A DNA stretch of 64,000 bases from Paracoccaceae bacterium (GCA_020832445.1 JAFIEO010000039.1:1-64000); one strand, 5' to 3'; shown: positions 9,136 through 18,889, counted from the stretch's first letter. Notes: generated from the sequence alone by a model not told the origin. Program-made: numbers and translations.

Positions 9136-10755
9136 ATGAGTGTGTGGAGCGAGCTGGCAAAGAATCAGCGATTTGCGGAAGGGCGGCATATTCTGGATTT
9201 GTTTGCCGCGGATGACGCCCGCGCCAGCGATTTCAGTGTGCGTGTGGGCGACATGGTGCTGGATTATTCCAAGACCAATATAGACACGGGCGCGCGCGAT
9301 TTGCTGGTGCAGCTTGCGCAGGAATGCGGGGTCGAGGGGCGCCGTAGCGCCATGTTCGGCGGCGAGCGTATCAACGAGACGGAAGGGCGCGCCGTTTTGC
9401 ATGTGGCGCACCGCGCGGGCGATGATGCGGTCATTACTGTTGACGGCGCCGATGTCATGCCACAATTGCGCGAAATTCGCGCGCGCGCCTATGCATTTGC
9501 CGAAGATGTGCGGCAGGGCCGGTATCCGGGGCAGGGCGGCGCGATTACCGATGTCGTCAATATCGGCATTGGCGGGTCCGACCTTGGCCCGGCGATGGCC
9601 ACACTGGCGCTGGCCCCATGGCATGACGGGCCACGGGTGCATTATGTGTCCAATGTGGACGGGGCGCATATTGCCGACACGCTGAAGGGGCTGAACCCCG
9701 AAACCACGCTGGTGATCGTGGCATCCAAGACCTTTACCACCATCGAGACGATGACCAATGCGCGCACCGCGCGCGACTGGATGGCGGGGCGGGTTGCAGA
9801 CCCTGCGGCGCAATTTGTGGCCGTGTCGACCGCGCAGGACAAAACGGCAGCGTTCGGGATTGCCCCTGAACGTGTGTTTGGTTTCGAAGATTGGGTCGGC
9901 GGGCGCTATTCGATGTGGGGGCCGATCGGGCTGGGCGTGATGCTGGCCGTGGGCGCGCAGAATTTTGATGCGATGTTGCGCGGGGCGCGCGACATGGACC
10001 AGCATTTCTGCGACGCGCCGCTGGATCGCAACATGCCCGTGTTGCTGGCATTGGTGGGGCTGTGGCACAACCAGATTTGCGGCCATGCAACCCGCGCTGT
10101 GCTGCCCTATGACCAGCGCCTTGCGCGGCTGCCCGCCTATTTGCAGCAGTTGGAGATGGAATCGAACGGCAAGCGCGTGGATATGGCAGGGCGCGATCTG
10201 GATCGCCAGTCGGGGCCGGTTGTCTGGGGTGAACCGGGCACGAATGGCCAGCATGCGTTTTACCAGCTTATCCATCAGAGCACCCGCGTGGTCCCGTGTG
10301 AATTCCTGCTGGCGGCGCAGGGGCATGAACGGGATCTGGCGCATCAGCACAAGCTGCTGGTTGTGAATTGTCTGGCGCAGTCAGAGGCGCTGCTGCAAGG
10401 CCGTTCGCTGCAGGATGCGCGCGCGCTTATGGCGGCAAAAGGGTTGGACGGGGATGAATTGGACCGGCAGGCCCGCCACCGTGTTTTCCCCGGAAACCGC
10501 CCGTCGAGCACGTTGATTTACCCGCAGCTTACCCCGTTTACACTGGGTCAGATCATCGCACTTTATGAACACCGCGTGTTTGTCGAAGGGGTGGTTCTGG
10601 GCATCAATTCCTTTGATCAATGGGGGGTTGAACTGGGCAAGGAACTGGCCGTGGCACTGGCCCCGCTGCTGGACGGCGATGATGCGGCGGCGGCGTCAAA
10701 AGACCCGTCAACGCGGCAATTGCTGGACTATCTGCGCGCGCATCAGAACGGCTGA
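9136..10755 (+). CDS. pgi: Glucose-6-phosphate isomerase
   Basis: Interconverts glucose-6-phosphate and fructose-6-phosphate. The 539-residue protein contains the PGI signatures [10 protein letters not shown] near residue 144, the SKTFTTIET phosphate-binding loop near 198, and [17 protein letters not shown] near 365 with the catalytic histidine. The C-terminal [12 protein letters not shown] is the second family signature. I chose ATG 9136 because homologous sequence starts there; the open frame runs back to 9007 through the pgl end. Third gene of the zwf-pgl-pgi operon. Confidence 0.94.
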   Translation: MSVWSELAKNQRFAEGRHILDLFAADDARASDFSVRVGDMVLDYSKTNIDTGARDLLVQLAQECGVEGRRSAMFGGERINETEGRAVLHVAHRAGDDAVITVDGADVMPQLREIRARAYAFAEDVRQGRYPGQGGAITDVVNIGIGGSDLGPAMATLALAPWHDGPRVHYVSNVDGAHIADTLKGLNPETTLVIVASKTFTTIETMTNARTARDWMAGRVADPAAQFVAVSTAQDKTAAFGIAPERVFGFEDWVGGRYSMWGPIGLGVMLAVGAQNFDAMLRGARDMDQHFCDAPLDRNMPVLLALVGLWHNQICGHATRAVLPYDQRLARLPAYLQQLEMESNGKRVDMAGRDLDRQSGPVVWGEPGTNGQHAFYQLIHQSTRVVPCEFLLAAQGHERDLAHQHKLLVVNCLAQSEALLQGRSLQDARALMAAKGLDGDELDRQARHRVFPGNRPSSTLIYPQLTPFTLGQIIALYEHRVFVEGVVLGINSFDQWGVELGKELAVALAPLLDGDDAAAASKDPSTRQLLDYLRAHQNG

Positions 10756-10761
10756 AGCATA

Positions 10762-10794
10762 GTGCAGCACAGGCGCAAACTGCCTGTGCTGCAC
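10762..10794. terminator. Hairpin between convergent pgi and lipoprotein genes
   Basis: A perfect 13-bp stem (GTGCAGCACAGGC with its complement) and a 7-base loop sit seven bases after pgi and nine before the end of the opposing gene. There is no long T run, so its strength as a terminator is uncertain; it could serve both strands. Confidence 0.6.
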
Positions 10795-10802
10795 CTGTTG
10801 GT

Positions 10803-11381
10803 TCAGAATTCCACAATCGTGTCGAAATCGCCCGGCGCTTCGGCTGCGGGTGCGAAATAGCTGTCGACATCCAGTGTGATGGTTGCGCGGGTGCCGTCAT
10901 CAGAAATCACCCCGCTGGAGCTTTCGATGCGCGCACCGGTGACCGACAGGTTGATCGACATGCCCGCAAGCATCTGGCGCATCATGGCCATCATGGCGGG
11001 GTCTGCATCCTCTCCTGCCAGATCTTCGGCGATGGTGCTGAGGGGCAGCAGAACCTGCGTGCGGTTATCCCCCAGATAGGTGATGGAGCCTTGCATGTCA
11101 TCTGCGGGCGCATCGACGCCATCAGGGCGCATGATTTCTTCATATGTGCCGGTCTGGTCGAAATCGCAGCGCGCATGGGTGTCGGTGACCGTCAGGGTGC
11201 CGCCGTCTTCTTCCGCGCAGAAGGAGTCGTCGCCCCCGCTCATGTCATAAAACTGGCGTTGCATTTGCATGAACCCTGTCATGCGGGCGGTGTCCTCGTC
11301 CAGAATTTCAAGGGACAAATCCACCTCTATGCAGGCGGACAGGGCCAGGGCGGCAGGCAGGGTGAACAGGATTTTGCGCAT
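10803..11381 (-). CDS. Predicted lipoprotein of unknown function
   Basis: A 192-residue exported protein. The N-terminal MRKILFTLPAALALSAC is a lipoprotein signal with lipobox LSAC, so Cys17 is likely acylated and the protein membrane-anchored. The mature part is acidic and mostly predicted beta strand, starting IEVDLSLEILDEDTARMTG. Two further cysteines (in FCAEE and RCDFD) could form a disulfide. The middle has a methionine-rich helix (PAMMAMMRQML). I do not recognise a functional family. It is monocistronic between two hairpins. Confidence 0.75.
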   Translation of the reverse strand: MRKILFTLPAALALSACIEVDLSLEILDEDTARMTGFMQMQRQFYDMSGGDDSFCAEEDGGTLTVTDTHARCDFDQTGTYEEIMRPDGVDAPADDMQGSITYLGDNRTQVLLPLSTIAEDLAGEDADPAMMAMMRQMLAGMSINLSVTGARIESSSGVISDDGTRATITLDVDSYFAPAAEAPGDFDTIVEF

Positions 11382-11449
11382 GGCGTGTCCTTTTGGGTTT
11401 GGAATTGTGTGGCCTCAGGAAAACAGAAAATACGGGTGCGGGCCAGATC

Positions 11450-11484
11450 AAACTGAAAACGGCACTGTCTGCACAGTGCCGTTT
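11450..11484 (-). terminator. Rho-independent terminator of the sulfur operon
   Basis: A 12-bp stem (AAACGGCACTGT and complement) with a CTGC loop is followed on the minus strand by TTTT and a T-rich stretch. It lies 27 bases after the stop of the small gene at 11512. Confidence 0.75.
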
Positions 11485-11511
11485 GGATGGGCCAAATACT
11501 ACCGTGCTGTT

Positions 11512-11691
11512 TCAGCCGCCTGTGCAATGCGCGCCCGTCGGTGCCTCGCCTGATCCTAATGCGAAGGGCGCGGGGGCGGCAAACAGGTCGGGTGCCCCGC
11601 TGCGCGACAGGTCCAGTGCCAGAATGGCCAGCACAAGACCTAGGGCCAAGCCGCCCACTGCGGGGCGTGACATCGTGCGAAACCCGTTCAT
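11512..11691 (-). CDS. Small membrane protein (59 aa) coupled to YeeE/YedE transporter
   Basis: A 59-codon frame. Its ATG overlaps the stop of the YeeE-type transporter gene as ATGA, a typical coupled arrangement. The start MNGFRTMSRPAVGG leads into one hydrophobic helix (about residues 11-28, LALGLVLAILALDL). A proline/alanine-rich stretch follows, ending in HCTGG with a lone cysteine three residues from the terminus. A terminator follows directly. I know no named family. Position and topology suggest a partner of the transporter or rhodanese in sulfur handling; this is inference. Confidence 0.6.
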   Translation of the reverse strand: MNGFRTMSRPAVGGLALGLVLAILALDLSRSGAPDLFAAPAPFALGSGEAPTGAHCTGG

Positions 11692-12803
11692 GCTGCCACC
11701 CCGCGCCCCAGTGCAGGCCGCAGGATATGCGGGCGCAGCCTGATCCCCAGAATGGAGCCAGCAAAGGCCGCAACCAGCCAGACCCAGCCATGTAGCGATC
11801 CTGTGGAAATGCCGCTGAAAAACGCCCCGACATTGCAGCCAAAGGCCAGCCGCGCCGAATAGCCCAGCACCACGCCCGCCAACAGCACCCAGCCATAGGT
11901 GCCAAAGGTCAGCGCCTGCGCGGGGGCGCCCGCGTCACGGCGCCAGCGCATGACCGCGAATGCCCCCACCAGAAGTCCGATATTGGTCAGTGATGTCACA
12001 TCCGTCAGAATGGACGCATTCAGCCGTTCCGCATTGCCGCTCGCGGCCCAGAACGCAATGCCGCCCAGATCCGCGCCGCCCGCCTGCGCAACTTTTGCCC
12101 CCCACAGGCCCAGCCCGTAAACAATGCCCCATGGCTGGCCTGCAACCACCAGATTGGCCAGCGCCAGCGCCGCAATCAGCGCCGCCGCCCACCACAGACG
12201 CGCAGGCGGCAGGCGTTTGCCGGGTGCGGCGCGCAGCGCTGTCACCAGCGCCAGCGCGGCCAGACCGGCAAGCGTGACAATCAGCCCGCCCTGTGCACCC
12301 AGCACCCCCTGAAATGAGATGACAGGCAGCGTGGCGATATCTGTCCACCAGCCCAGATGCACGGTGCCCGCGAAACTGCCAATGATGAACCCCGCAAGTG
12401 CGATCAGCCCGACCAGATTGCCGCTGCCCGCGTTTATCAACGTGCCCGACCCGCAGCCCATGACCAGTTGCATGGCCGCCCCGAAGACAAAGGCCCCAAG
12501 GATCATGGCAAATCCCACAGGGGCATGTGCCCCGTTCAGTTCCTGCGGGTTCGCGGCCATCAGCGGGAATGCCACGGCGGCCACAAGCGCAATGGCAACA
12601 AACTGCGCGATCAGCCCGCGCCCGTCACGGTCGGTGACAATCATACGCCATGGCCCCGCAAAGCCGAAGCGCAACCCTTCGAGCACCAGCCCGAAACCAA
12701 GGCCAATCATGACCAGAAGCCCCGCGCGCGGACCAGCCATGATGAATGTGAAACCTGTCAGGCCAAGCAACAGCACGATCACGGAAAACCGGCGCATGAA
12801 CAT
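11688..12803 (-). CDS. YeeE/YedE family sulfur-compound transporter
   Basis: A 371-residue membrane protein with about nine hydrophobic segments. It has the YeeE/YedE hallmarks: MGCGSGTLINAGSGN near the middle of the first half and FGCNVGAFFSGISTGSLHGW near the C-terminus, each with a conserved cysteine. Characterised YeeE members import thiosulfate. ATG 12803 follows AAAGG; ORF extension to 12839 is possible but lacks a ribosome site. It lies between a periplasmic rhodanese gene and a small membrane protein on the same strand, supporting a role in thiosulfate or persulfide uptake. Confidence 0.85.
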   Translation of the reverse strand: MFMRRFSVIVLLLGLTGFTFIMAGPRAGLLVMIGLGFGLVLEGLRFGFAGPWRMIVTDRDGRGLIAQFVAIALVAAVAFPLMAANPQELNGAHAPVGFAMILGAFVFGAAMQLVMGCGSGTLINAGSGNLVGLIALAGFIIGSFAGTVHLGWWTDIATLPVISFQGVLGAQGGLIVTLAGLAALALVTALRAAPGKRLPPARLWWAAALIAALALANLVVAGQPWGIVYGLGLWGAKVAQAGGADLGGIAFWAASGNAERLNASILTDVTSLTNIGLLVGAFAVMRWRRDAGAPAQALTFGTYGWVLLAGVVLGYSARLAFGCNVGAFFSGISTGSLHGWVWLVAAFAGSILGIRLRPHILRPALGRGVAA

Positions 12804-12830
12804 CTGGTCAGACCTTTCTGAATGGCGTGA

Positions 12831-12851
12831 CGCGCGCAAGGTTTGCGCGCG
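12831..12851 (-). other. Stem-loop between rhodanese and transporter genes
   Basis: A 9-bp stem CGCGCGCAA/TTGCGCGCG with a 3-base loop lies just upstream of the transporter start. It has no T run. It may terminate or stabilise part of the transcript and so set different levels for the two genes. Confidence 0.45.
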
Positions 12852-12882
12852 CCCTCAAAAGAACGAAAATGCCGGCGTAAGC

Positions 12883-13815
12883 TTAGAACAGCCCGTCAAC
12901 CCAACGTTTGGTCGACATCCACAAGTAGGCGATGCGGCTTGGCTCGTTATCCAGCGAATTTCCGCTTTCAGCATATTCAGCCATGCTTTCGGCGTAAAGC
13001 CGTGTGTTTTCGACCTGCGCCAGTTCATGTAGCGCAAACCAGTTCAGCGCGGCCCAGTGACCGGTGTTGCAAAACGACACGGTGACCGGCGCTTCATCCA
13101 GCCCTTGTTGGGCGGCTATTTCGCGGGCGCGGTTGGCATCAACCATGCGGTTGCCCTCGAAAAAGTCTGAAAATTCAAGGTTTTCTGCACCGCGAACGGT
13201 GCCGGGGCGCGCGATGGACCATGTCAGGCCCTGAAAGAACCCTTCGGGGCGGCTGTCAACAAGGCGCGCATCGCCGCTTTCGACCAGTTCGGCCACTTCC
13301 GCGGTCGAGATATACCATTCATCCGACCATTCGCCCACAAAATCGGAAATGGCGGGTTCGGTCACTTCGGTGGAAACCGGCAGGCCCGCTTGCGCCCAGG
13401 CAGCAAAGCCCCCGTTCAGAAGCGCCAGATCCTGAACGCCCAATGATTTCAGCGTCCAGTAGACGCGCGCAGCGGCGCCCATATCGGACGGGTTGGTGCC
13501 TGCATGGACAATCACAGTGGGAACATCGACTTCAATACCGACGCGTGTTGCTTCCATTTCATAGTCAAGTTCAGCGCGCAGCGCACCGGGATTGTTTGGC
13601 CCGCCCCGCCATTCGGCATAGGGTGAAAAGGCCGCACCGGGAATATGCCCTTCGGCAAATTCACCCGTGACATGGATCACGCGGATGTCCTGATTGCTGT
13701 CAAGATATGCAGCAAGCTGGTCGGGTTCCAGCAGCGGCGACCAGCCTTGCGGGGTGGCAAAGGCAAGCGTGGGCAGCGTAGCAAGGGTCAGTGTCAATGC
13801 AGTTTGGCGCAGCAT
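12883..13815 (-). CDS. Periplasmic sulfurtransferase (two rhodanese domains)
   Basis: A 310-residue protein with signal peptide (residues 1-20, cut after LAFA) and two rhodanese domains. The first (about 30-150) has a degenerate active loop, HAGTNPSD, without cysteine. The second (about 170-300) carries SFCNTGHWAA with the presumed catalytic cysteine. Rhodaneses move sulfane sulfur from thiosulfate or similar donors to acceptors. It is the first gene of an operon with a YeeE/YedE transporter, so it may hand sulfur to that transporter or process thiosulfate in the periplasm. Confidence 0.85.
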   Translation of the reverse strand: MLRQTALTLTLATLPTLAFATPQGWSPLLEPDQLAAYLDSNQDIRVIHVTGEFAEGHIPGAAFSPYAEWRGGPNNPGALRAELDYEMEATRVGIEVDVPTVIVHAGTNPSDMGAAARVYWTLKSLGVQDLALLNGGFAAWAQAGLPVSTEVTEPAISDFVGEWSDEWYISTAEVAELVESGDARLVDSRPEGFFQGLTWSIARPGTVRGAENLEFSDFFEGNRMVDANRAREIAAQQGLDEAPVTVSFCNTGHWAALNWFALHELAQVENTRLYAESMAEYAESGNSLDNEPSRIAYLWMSTKRWVDGLF

Positions 13816-14208
13816 GTGCAGGCTCCTGTGAAATCAAACGGGGATGGTCATCCATCCGACATGCGCATCAGCTAGGATGCCATGTGACGCAGGGCAAGGC
13901 GAAGTGCTGCTGAGGTTGGGCGTCCGGCATGGCGGATTTTCACGATTGCACGGCCAAAACGGAACAGGGTCCGGCGCTATGGGGCCATGCGGGAATAATT
14001 CCCGAAGGCTTGGGGTTGGCAGTGAATTTGTTTTAATTTGCAGCGGTCATGGTGCTGATATGGAAAGATGCGTTCTGTGGCCCCGCCGCTGACGGGCATA
14101 TATGGCAGTGATTCGCCCGCCAATAATCGCACGGCTTGCGGGGGCATTGGGGTTGTCATCATATGAACGGCAGTCTAGCTGGTTTTCGGTATTACAGGAG
14201 TAGCTGCT
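13816..14208. other. Intergenic region between divergent rhodanese and SseB-like genes
   Basis: About 390 bases holding both divergent promoters. It contains a perfect palindrome CGGGAAT-A-ATTCCCG at 13990-14004, about in the middle, that could be an operator. A GGAG ribosome site precedes the gene at 14209. I see no RNA gene or ORF I would support. Confidence 0.45.
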
Positions 14209-14997
14209 ATGGCGGACACATTGCTGGATCAGGCCTATGTCGCATCAGAGGGCGCGCCCGATGATGTGGCCGCGCGGTTGCGGTTCTATTCCCGTCTGGT
14301 CGAAGGGGAATTGTATCTGCTGCTGGAAACCGAAGCGGCCGGTGACAGCATTACCCCCAAAGTGTTCGATCTGGAAGACGGGCCTATTGTCGTGGCCTTC
14401 GATCTGGAACAGCGGCTGACGGAATTTACCGGCATACCCGCGCCCTATGCCGCACTTCCGGGGCGGGCATTGGTGGAAATGCTGGCGGGCAGCACGCCGC
14501 CATTGGGGTTGGGGCTTAATCTGGGGGTTGCCCCGTCGGCGCGCCTGTTGCCGCCCGAAATCATGGACTGGCTGGCGCAAACCCTGTCCGAACGCCCAGA
14601 AGAATTGCAGGAACGCGCGACAGCCCTGCTGCCGCCCAAGGGGCTGCCGGATGCGTTGCTGACCGCCCTTGACCAACGCCTTGCGCGCATGGAAGGGCTG
14701 GCCGACATGGCTTATCTGGTTGTTGCCGAATATGAAGGTGGCAGGCGGGGGCATATGCTGGCATTTGTCGATGCGGTGGACGGGGCAGAAGCTGCACTTG
14801 CGCGCGCGGTTCACGGCGCGCTTAGCTTTTCGGGGGTCGAGGCGGGCATGCTGGATGTGACCTTCATTTCCGCATCGGACGGGCGGGCGGCGGAATTTGC
14901 CCGCGTGGGCCTGCGGTTCGATTTGCCGCGCGTGCAGGCACCCGCAGCGCCCAAACCCCCCGGAATGGACCCGAATGCACCCCCGAATTTGCGCTAG
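14209..14997 (+). CDS. SseB-family protein
   Basis: A 262-residue predicted cytosolic protein. Residues 1-110 match the SseB N-terminal domain: MADTLLDQAYVASEG-type start, LYLLLETEAAG, VVAFDLEQRLTEF, and GLGLNLG. The C-terminal half resembles the SseB C-terminal domain and ends in a proline-rich tail (APAAPKPPGMDPNAPP). In this family the biochemical role is not settled; E. coli SseB is described as an enhancer of serine sensitivity. It has a GGAG site before the ATG and stands alone upstream of rplM. Confidence 0.7.
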   Translation: MADTLLDQAYVASEGAPDDVAARLRFYSRLVEGELYLLLETEAAGDSITPKVFDLEDGPIVVAFDLEQRLTEFTGIPAPYAALPGRALVEMLAGSTPPLGLGLNLGVAPSARLLPPEIMDWLAQTLSERPEELQERATALLPPKGLPDALLTALDQRLARMEGLADMAYLVVAEYEGGRRGHMLAFVDAVDGAEAALARAVHGALSFSGVEAGMLDVTFISASDGRAAEFARVGLRFDLPRVQAPAAPKPPGMDPNAPPNLR

Positions 14998-15163
14998 GGC
15001 ATCAAAATTTTGGGGTATTATTATACCTAAATACTAAGCATATGAAATTGCTTGTATTTTTGAGCAAGTTCGCACTTGACCTGACTGCTGAAACCCCTAA
15101 AACGCAGCAATCCCGCATGCAGTCCGCATGCGGCCCTGTTTAATCTCTCTGCAAGGTCTCATG

Positions 15164-15625
15164 ATGAAAACCTATACAGCCAAACCGGCGGAGATCGAAA
15201 AGAAATGGATCCTGATTGATGCAGAAGGCATCGTTCTGGGCCGTCTTGCTTCGATCATCGCAATGCGCCTGCGCGGCAAGCACAAGGCAACTTTCACCCC
15301 GCATATGGATATGGGCGACAATATTATTGTCATCAATGCCGACAAAATCCAGCTGACGGGCAACAAGCGCAACAAGCCAAACTACTGGCACACCGGCTAT
15401 CCCGGCGGGATCAAGTCGCGCACCACCGGCCAGATTCTGGAAGGCAAGTTTCCCGAACGTGTCGTGACGCAGGCTGTCAAGCGCATGCTGCCCGGCGGCC
15501 CGCTGTCGCGTCAGCAAATGACCAATTTGCGCGTTTATGCCGGTGCCGAGCATCCGCATGAAGCACAACAGCCCGAAGTGCTGGATGTGCGCGTGATGAA
15601 CACCAAGAATACGCGGAGTGCTTGA
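15164..15625 (+). CDS. rplM: 50S ribosomal protein L13
   Basis: A 153-residue protein with the L13 start [20 protein letters not shown] and the family core [26 protein letters not shown] and [14 protein letters not shown] start it at ATG 15164; an immediately preceding ATG (15161) adds one residue. It makes an operon with rpsI, which begins three bases after its stop. The 165-base leader has an AT-rich region and short inverted repeats (for example CCGCATGC near 15112) that could be regulatory; I cannot assign a known leader. Confidence 0.96.
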   Translation: MKTYTAKPAEIEKKWILIDAEGIVLGRLASIIAMRLRGKHKATFTPHMDMGDNIIVINADKIQLTGNKRNKPNYWHTGYPGGIKSRTTGQILEGKFPERVVTQAVKRMLPGGPLSRQQMTNLRVYAGAEHPHEAQQPEVLDVRVMNTKNTRSA

Positions 15626-15627
15626 TC

Positions 15628-16107
15628 ATGTCTGAAGATCTGAAAACCCTGGACGATCTGAAATCCGCCATCACCCCCGAGGTTGACGCGGCACCTGTGC
15701 GTGAACCCATGCGCGACGATCTGGGCCGCGCTTATGCGACCGGCAAGCGCAAGGATGCGGTCGCCCGTGTCTGGATCCGCCCCGGTTCCGGCAAGGTTGT
15801 GGTGAACGGCAAGGAAATGGGTGTGTATTTCGCACGCCCCGTGCTGCAAATGATTCTGCGCCAGCCATTTCAGGTTGCCGGTGTCGTTGACCAGTTCGAT
15901 GTGATGGCAACTGTTGCCGGTGGTGGCCTTTCGGGGCAGGCCGGTGCAGTCAAGCACGGCATTTCCAAGGCGCTGCAACTCTATGATCCCAGCTTGCGCG
16001 CACCGCTGAAGGCAGCAGGGTTCCTGACCCGCGACAGCCGTGTTGTGGAACGTAAGAAATACGGCAAGCCCAAAGCACGCCGCAGCTTCCAGTTCTCGAA
16101 GCGCTAA
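15628..16107 (+). CDS. rpsI: 30S ribosomal protein S9
   Basis: A 159-residue S9. The first ~30 residues are an acidic extension common in alphaproteobacteria, followed by the conserved [40 protein letters not shown] and the basic tail [17 protein letters not shown] that reaches the ribosomal P site. It follows rplM by two bases and is closed by a strong terminator at 16133. Confidence 0.96.
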   Translation: MSEDLKTLDDLKSAITPEVDAAPVREPMRDDLGRAYATGKRKDAVARVWIRPGSGKVVVNGKEMGVYFARPVLQMILRQPFQVAGVVDQFDVMATVAGGGLSGQAGAVKHGISKALQLYDPSLRAPLKAAGFLTRDSRVVERKKYGKPKARRSFQFSKR

Positions 16108-16132
16108 GACGTTTCGGACCGAATGCGAACAG

Positions 16133-16166
16133 CCGCCCGGACATCATGTCCGGGCGGTTTGCTTTT
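16133..16166 (+). terminator. Rho-independent terminator of rplM-rpsI
   Basis: A perfect 12-bp stem CCGCCCGGACAT/ATGTCCGGGCGG with a single-base centre is followed by TTTGCTTTT. It starts 25 bases after the rpsI stop. Confidence 0.85.
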
Positions 16167-16224
16167 GCCCCTTTCCCTTTCCGTTCGGGCTTGATTTACT
16201 GGGCGGGAACCAAAGGAGCGTCTG

Positions 16225-16638
16225 ATGTATAAGCATATTCTGGTGACTGTCGCATATGATGAGGGCCATGATGCAGGCCCGTCCTTGCAGGTGGCGCAAA
16301 CACTGGCCGATGAAAGGGCGCAGATCAGCCTGATCCATGTGATGGACCCGCCGCCCAGTTTCGCCCTAAGCTACATGCCCGAAGGCTGGCGTGATGAAAT
16401 GCGCAATGCCATAGAGGCGGATTTGACCACCCTTGCAGGCGATTGGGACAATACGGCCGTGCATGTCACCGAAGGGGATGCCGCCCAGCAAATTCTGGAT
16501 ATTGCGCAGCTTCAGGCGGTGGATTGCATTGTCATTGCGTCGCACAGGCCGGGCACGCAGGGGCTGTTTCTGGGGTCCACCGCAACCAAAGTGGTGTCGC
16601 GCGCGCAATGTGCGGTGCATGTGGTGCGGCGCGCATGA
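16225..16638 (+). CDS. Universal stress protein (UspA family)
   Basis: A 137-residue single-domain UspA protein. It starts MYKHILVTVAYDEGHD, and the C-terminal SHRPGTQGLFLGSTATKVV is the ATP-binding G-x2-G-x9-G-S/T motif, so it is probably of the nucleotide-binding class. These cytosolic proteins accumulate under stress or growth arrest. GGAG lies before the ATG. Its stop codon overlaps the next start as ATGA, so translation of the nucleosidase gene is coupled. Confidence 0.9.
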   Translation: MYKHILVTVAYDEGHDAGPSLQVAQTLADERAQISLIHVMDPPPSFALSYMPEGWRDEMRNAIEADLTTLAGDWDNTAVHVTEGDAAQQILDIAQLQAVDCIVIASHRPGTQGLFLGSTATKVVSRAQCAVHVVRRA

Positions 16639-17279
16639 CAACAACACCGCTGGCAGGGCATCGGGTGTTGTTCCTGATGGCGGTGCAGGCGGAATATGGC
16701 CCGCATCTGCGCGCGCGGTTTTCGCCGGTTCTGACAGGCGTGGGACCGGTCGAGGCCGGTGTGGTTACAGCCGCCACCCTGGCCGCGCTGCAAGATGCAG
16801 GTGGTCTGCCTGATCTGGTGGTGTCATTGGGGTCGGCCGGGTCTGCACGGCTGGCGCATTGCGGGGTGTATCAGGCCCGCGCGATTGCTTACCGCGACAT
16901 GGATGCATCGCCGCTGGGGTTTGCGCGCGGCGTAACCCCGTTTCTGGACGCGCCTGCGGAAATTCCGCTGCCCCACCAGATACCCGACATCCCGCAGGCC
17001 AGCCTGTCCACTGGCGGGGCTGTCATTTCGGGGGCGATGTATGATGCGGTGGCGCAGGATATGGTCGATATGGAAAGCTATGCCGTGCTGCGCGCCTGCC
17101 AGCGCTTCTGCGTGCCCCTGGTTGCGCTGCGTGGCATTTCAGACGGCAAGGCGCCGCTGGGCGGTTTGCATGACTGGACCGCCTATCTGCACATCATTGA
17201 CGAAGGGCTGGCGCAAGCTGTGGACAAGCTGGAATACGCCCTTGATGCAGGTGCGGTAAATCTTCGCGTGACGCATTAA
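16635..17279 (+). CDS. mtnN: 5'-methylthioadenosine/S-adenosylhomocysteine nucleosidase-like protein
   Basis: A 214-residue protein of the nucleoside phosphorylase fold. LFLMAVQAEYGPHLR and LTGVGPVEAGVVTAATL match the MTAN N-terminus, and VDMESYAVLRAC near residue 155 is the substrate-binding motif (VxMExA-like). RGISDGKAPL carries the catalytic aspartate. It should cleave adenine from methylthioadenosine or S-adenosylhomocysteine, recycling by-products of methylation. ATG 16635 overlaps the usp stop; longer frames to 16443 are just open sequence. Confidence 0.8.
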   Translation: MTTTPLAGHRVLFLMAVQAEYGPHLRARFSPVLTGVGPVEAGVVTAATLAALQDAGGLPDLVVSLGSAGSARLAHCGVYQARAIAYRDMDASPLGFARGVTPFLDAPAEIPLPHQIPDIPQASLSTGGAVISGAMYDAVAQDMVDMESYAVLRACQRFCVPLVALRGISDGKAPLGGLHDWTAYLHIIDEGLAQAVDKLEYALDAGAVNLRVTH

Positions 17280-17280
17280 A

Positions 17281-17305
17281 TAATATCTCTAATGTGTAGA
17301 TATTA
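17281..17305. terminator. AT-rich inverted repeat between convergent genes
   Basis: TAATATCT and AGATATTA are perfect 8-bp arms around a 9-base loop. The right arm covers the alr stop codon. It may end transcripts from mtnN and alr, but the stem is weak and lacks GC. Confidence 0.4.
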
Positions 17306-18340
17306 AACGTAAACCTTATTATATCGCTGACCCAGTGATGTCAGTATTTCATACCCGATTGTCCCAATTTGGTCCGCGATGTCATCGACACCTTGATGCG
17401 GGCATAGCAGGTCCAGCGTGTCGGGTGTCGCGTCCAGCGCGCTGACATCAATCGTCAACAGATCCATCGACACCCGCCCGACCAGCGGACAGGGCGTCGC
17501 CCCATGCCACAGGGTTGCCTTGCCCGACAGCGCGCGATGAATCCCGTCGGCATAGCCCGCAGCAATGGTGGCCACACGCATATCCTGCGGCGCGGTGAAA
17601 CTGTTGCCATAGCCTACGGTTTCGCCTTTGGTCACGATCCGCGTCTGGATTACAGGGATCGACAGGCGCACAACCGCGCGCGCATCGCCATAGGGTTGCC
17701 CGCCATAAAGCCCGATGCCGGGGCGCGTCATGTCGAAATGATAGTCCCGTCCCATCAGCACGCCGCCTGTGGCCGAAAGCGAGCGTGCAATGCCGGTTCC
17801 GTCGGTCATGCGCCGGAATTCCGCCAGTTGTTGCGCATTCATCGGGTGGTCGGGGTCATCCGCGCAGGCCAGATGCGACATGACCAAGGCGCAGGGACCG
17901 GCCAGCAGATCAGGCGCAAGCGCTGCCCAGTCCTGTGCTTCCATGCCCAGCCTGTTCATGCCGGTATCAAGCTGCACGCCATAAGGGTGGTCGGGCAGGG
18001 CGGCACGGTGGCGCTGCACCTGTTCGGGGGCGTTGAGCATGGGAATCAGGTTCGCGCCGGAAATCAGGCCCGCATCGCCCTGCATATGCCCGCCATAGAC
18101 GTGAATGGGCAGATCGGGGCCAAGCGCTGCGCGCAATACTGCCCCCTCTTCGGCGATGGCCACAAAGAACCGCCGCGCCCCTGCTGCTGCCAGCGCTTTC
18201 GCAACCGGACCCACGCCAAGGCCATAGCCATTGGCCTTGACGGTCGCTGCGGTTTCAACGCCCTGACCCGAGGATGCGTCGAGTCCGGTCCAGTTGGCTT
18301 GAAGGGCGGATAAATCAATATGAAGCTGTGCTTGTCCCAT
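17303..18340 (-). CDS. alr: Alanine racemase
   Basis: A 345-residue fold-type III PLP enzyme that makes D-alanine for peptidoglycan. The PLP lysine is in [10 protein letters not shown] near residue 34, and the catalytic tyrosine region is ETVGYGNSF near 240. [11 protein letters not shown] near 291 is the second family block. I chose ATG 18340 because [16 protein letters not shown] matches the family start. Convergent with mtnN; tRNA-Thr lies upstream on the same strand. Confidence 0.93.
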   Translation of the reverse strand: MGQAQLHIDLSALQANWTGLDASSGQGVETAATVKANGYGLGVGPVAKALAAAGARRFFVAIAEEGAVLRAALGPDLPIHVYGGHMQGDAGLISGANLIPMLNAPEQVQRHRAALPDHPYGVQLDTGMNRLGMEAQDWAALAPDLLAGPCALVMSHLACADDPDHPMNAQQLAEFRRMTDGTGIARSLSATGGVLMGRDYHFDMTRPGIGLYGGQPYGDARAVVRLSIPVIQTRIVTKGETVGYGNSFTAPQDMRVATIAAGYADGIHRALSGKATLWHGATPCPLVGRVSMDLLTIDVSALDATPDTLDLLCPHQGVDDIADQIGTIGYEILTSLGQRYNKVYV

Positions 18341-18398
18341 GACTGCGCGATTGCGCCAAGCCTGCGCCAAGGTCAAGACCAAAAAACCGCGAAAGTGA

Positions 18399-18473
<75 letters not shown>

Positions 18474-18695
18474 CTGTCAGTTTCCAGACAGCTGCCCGGG
18501 CCAATGCCCTGATGCAAGCAGGCTCCGGAAAAGCCTATGTCGTTTTCGTCACCTGACGCGGCCCCTTGCGCGGCCTGTCCTGACCCTGCCCGCGGCAGCA
18601 TCAAACGGTGGCGATGGGCGGCTAGGTAGTCCGAAAATTTTGCGCACGCAACCCCCAATCTGGACGCTTTTCCAAACTTCGGATACCAAGGGCGC

Positions 18696-18878
18696 ATGAG
18701 TGAGCACAAACCCAAGCCCGAGCGCAGCACCAAAACCCCGCCCGACCCGCGTGCAGCGCGGTTGAAAGCGGCGCTGAAAGCGAATATCGCCAGACGCAAG
18801 GCACAGGCGCGCGCGCGTGATGGCCATAACAGTCAATCCGGTCACCCCGCGCAGGATACAGACCAATATAACGAATAA
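18696..18878 (+). CDS. Small basic protein upstream of murA
   Basis: A 60-residue hydrophilic protein, [18 protein letters not shown] at the start, then an arginine/lysine/alanine-rich predicted helix (about residues 20-42) and a polar tail. It ends 11 bases before murA on the same strand and is probably cotranscribed. It has no membrane segment. Its codon use resembles the neighbours, which supports it being real. I do not know its function. Confidence 0.6.
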   Translation: MSEHKPKPERSTKTPPDPRAARLKAALKANIARRKAQARARDGHNSQSGHPAQDTDQYNE

Positions 18879-18889
18879 GGGCAAGCAGT

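Noticed and set aside
8941-10350. 469-residue minus-strand open frame
   Set aside because: It lies antisense to pgl and pgi, and its residues are rich in His, Arg and Gln as expected of a GC-rich shadow.
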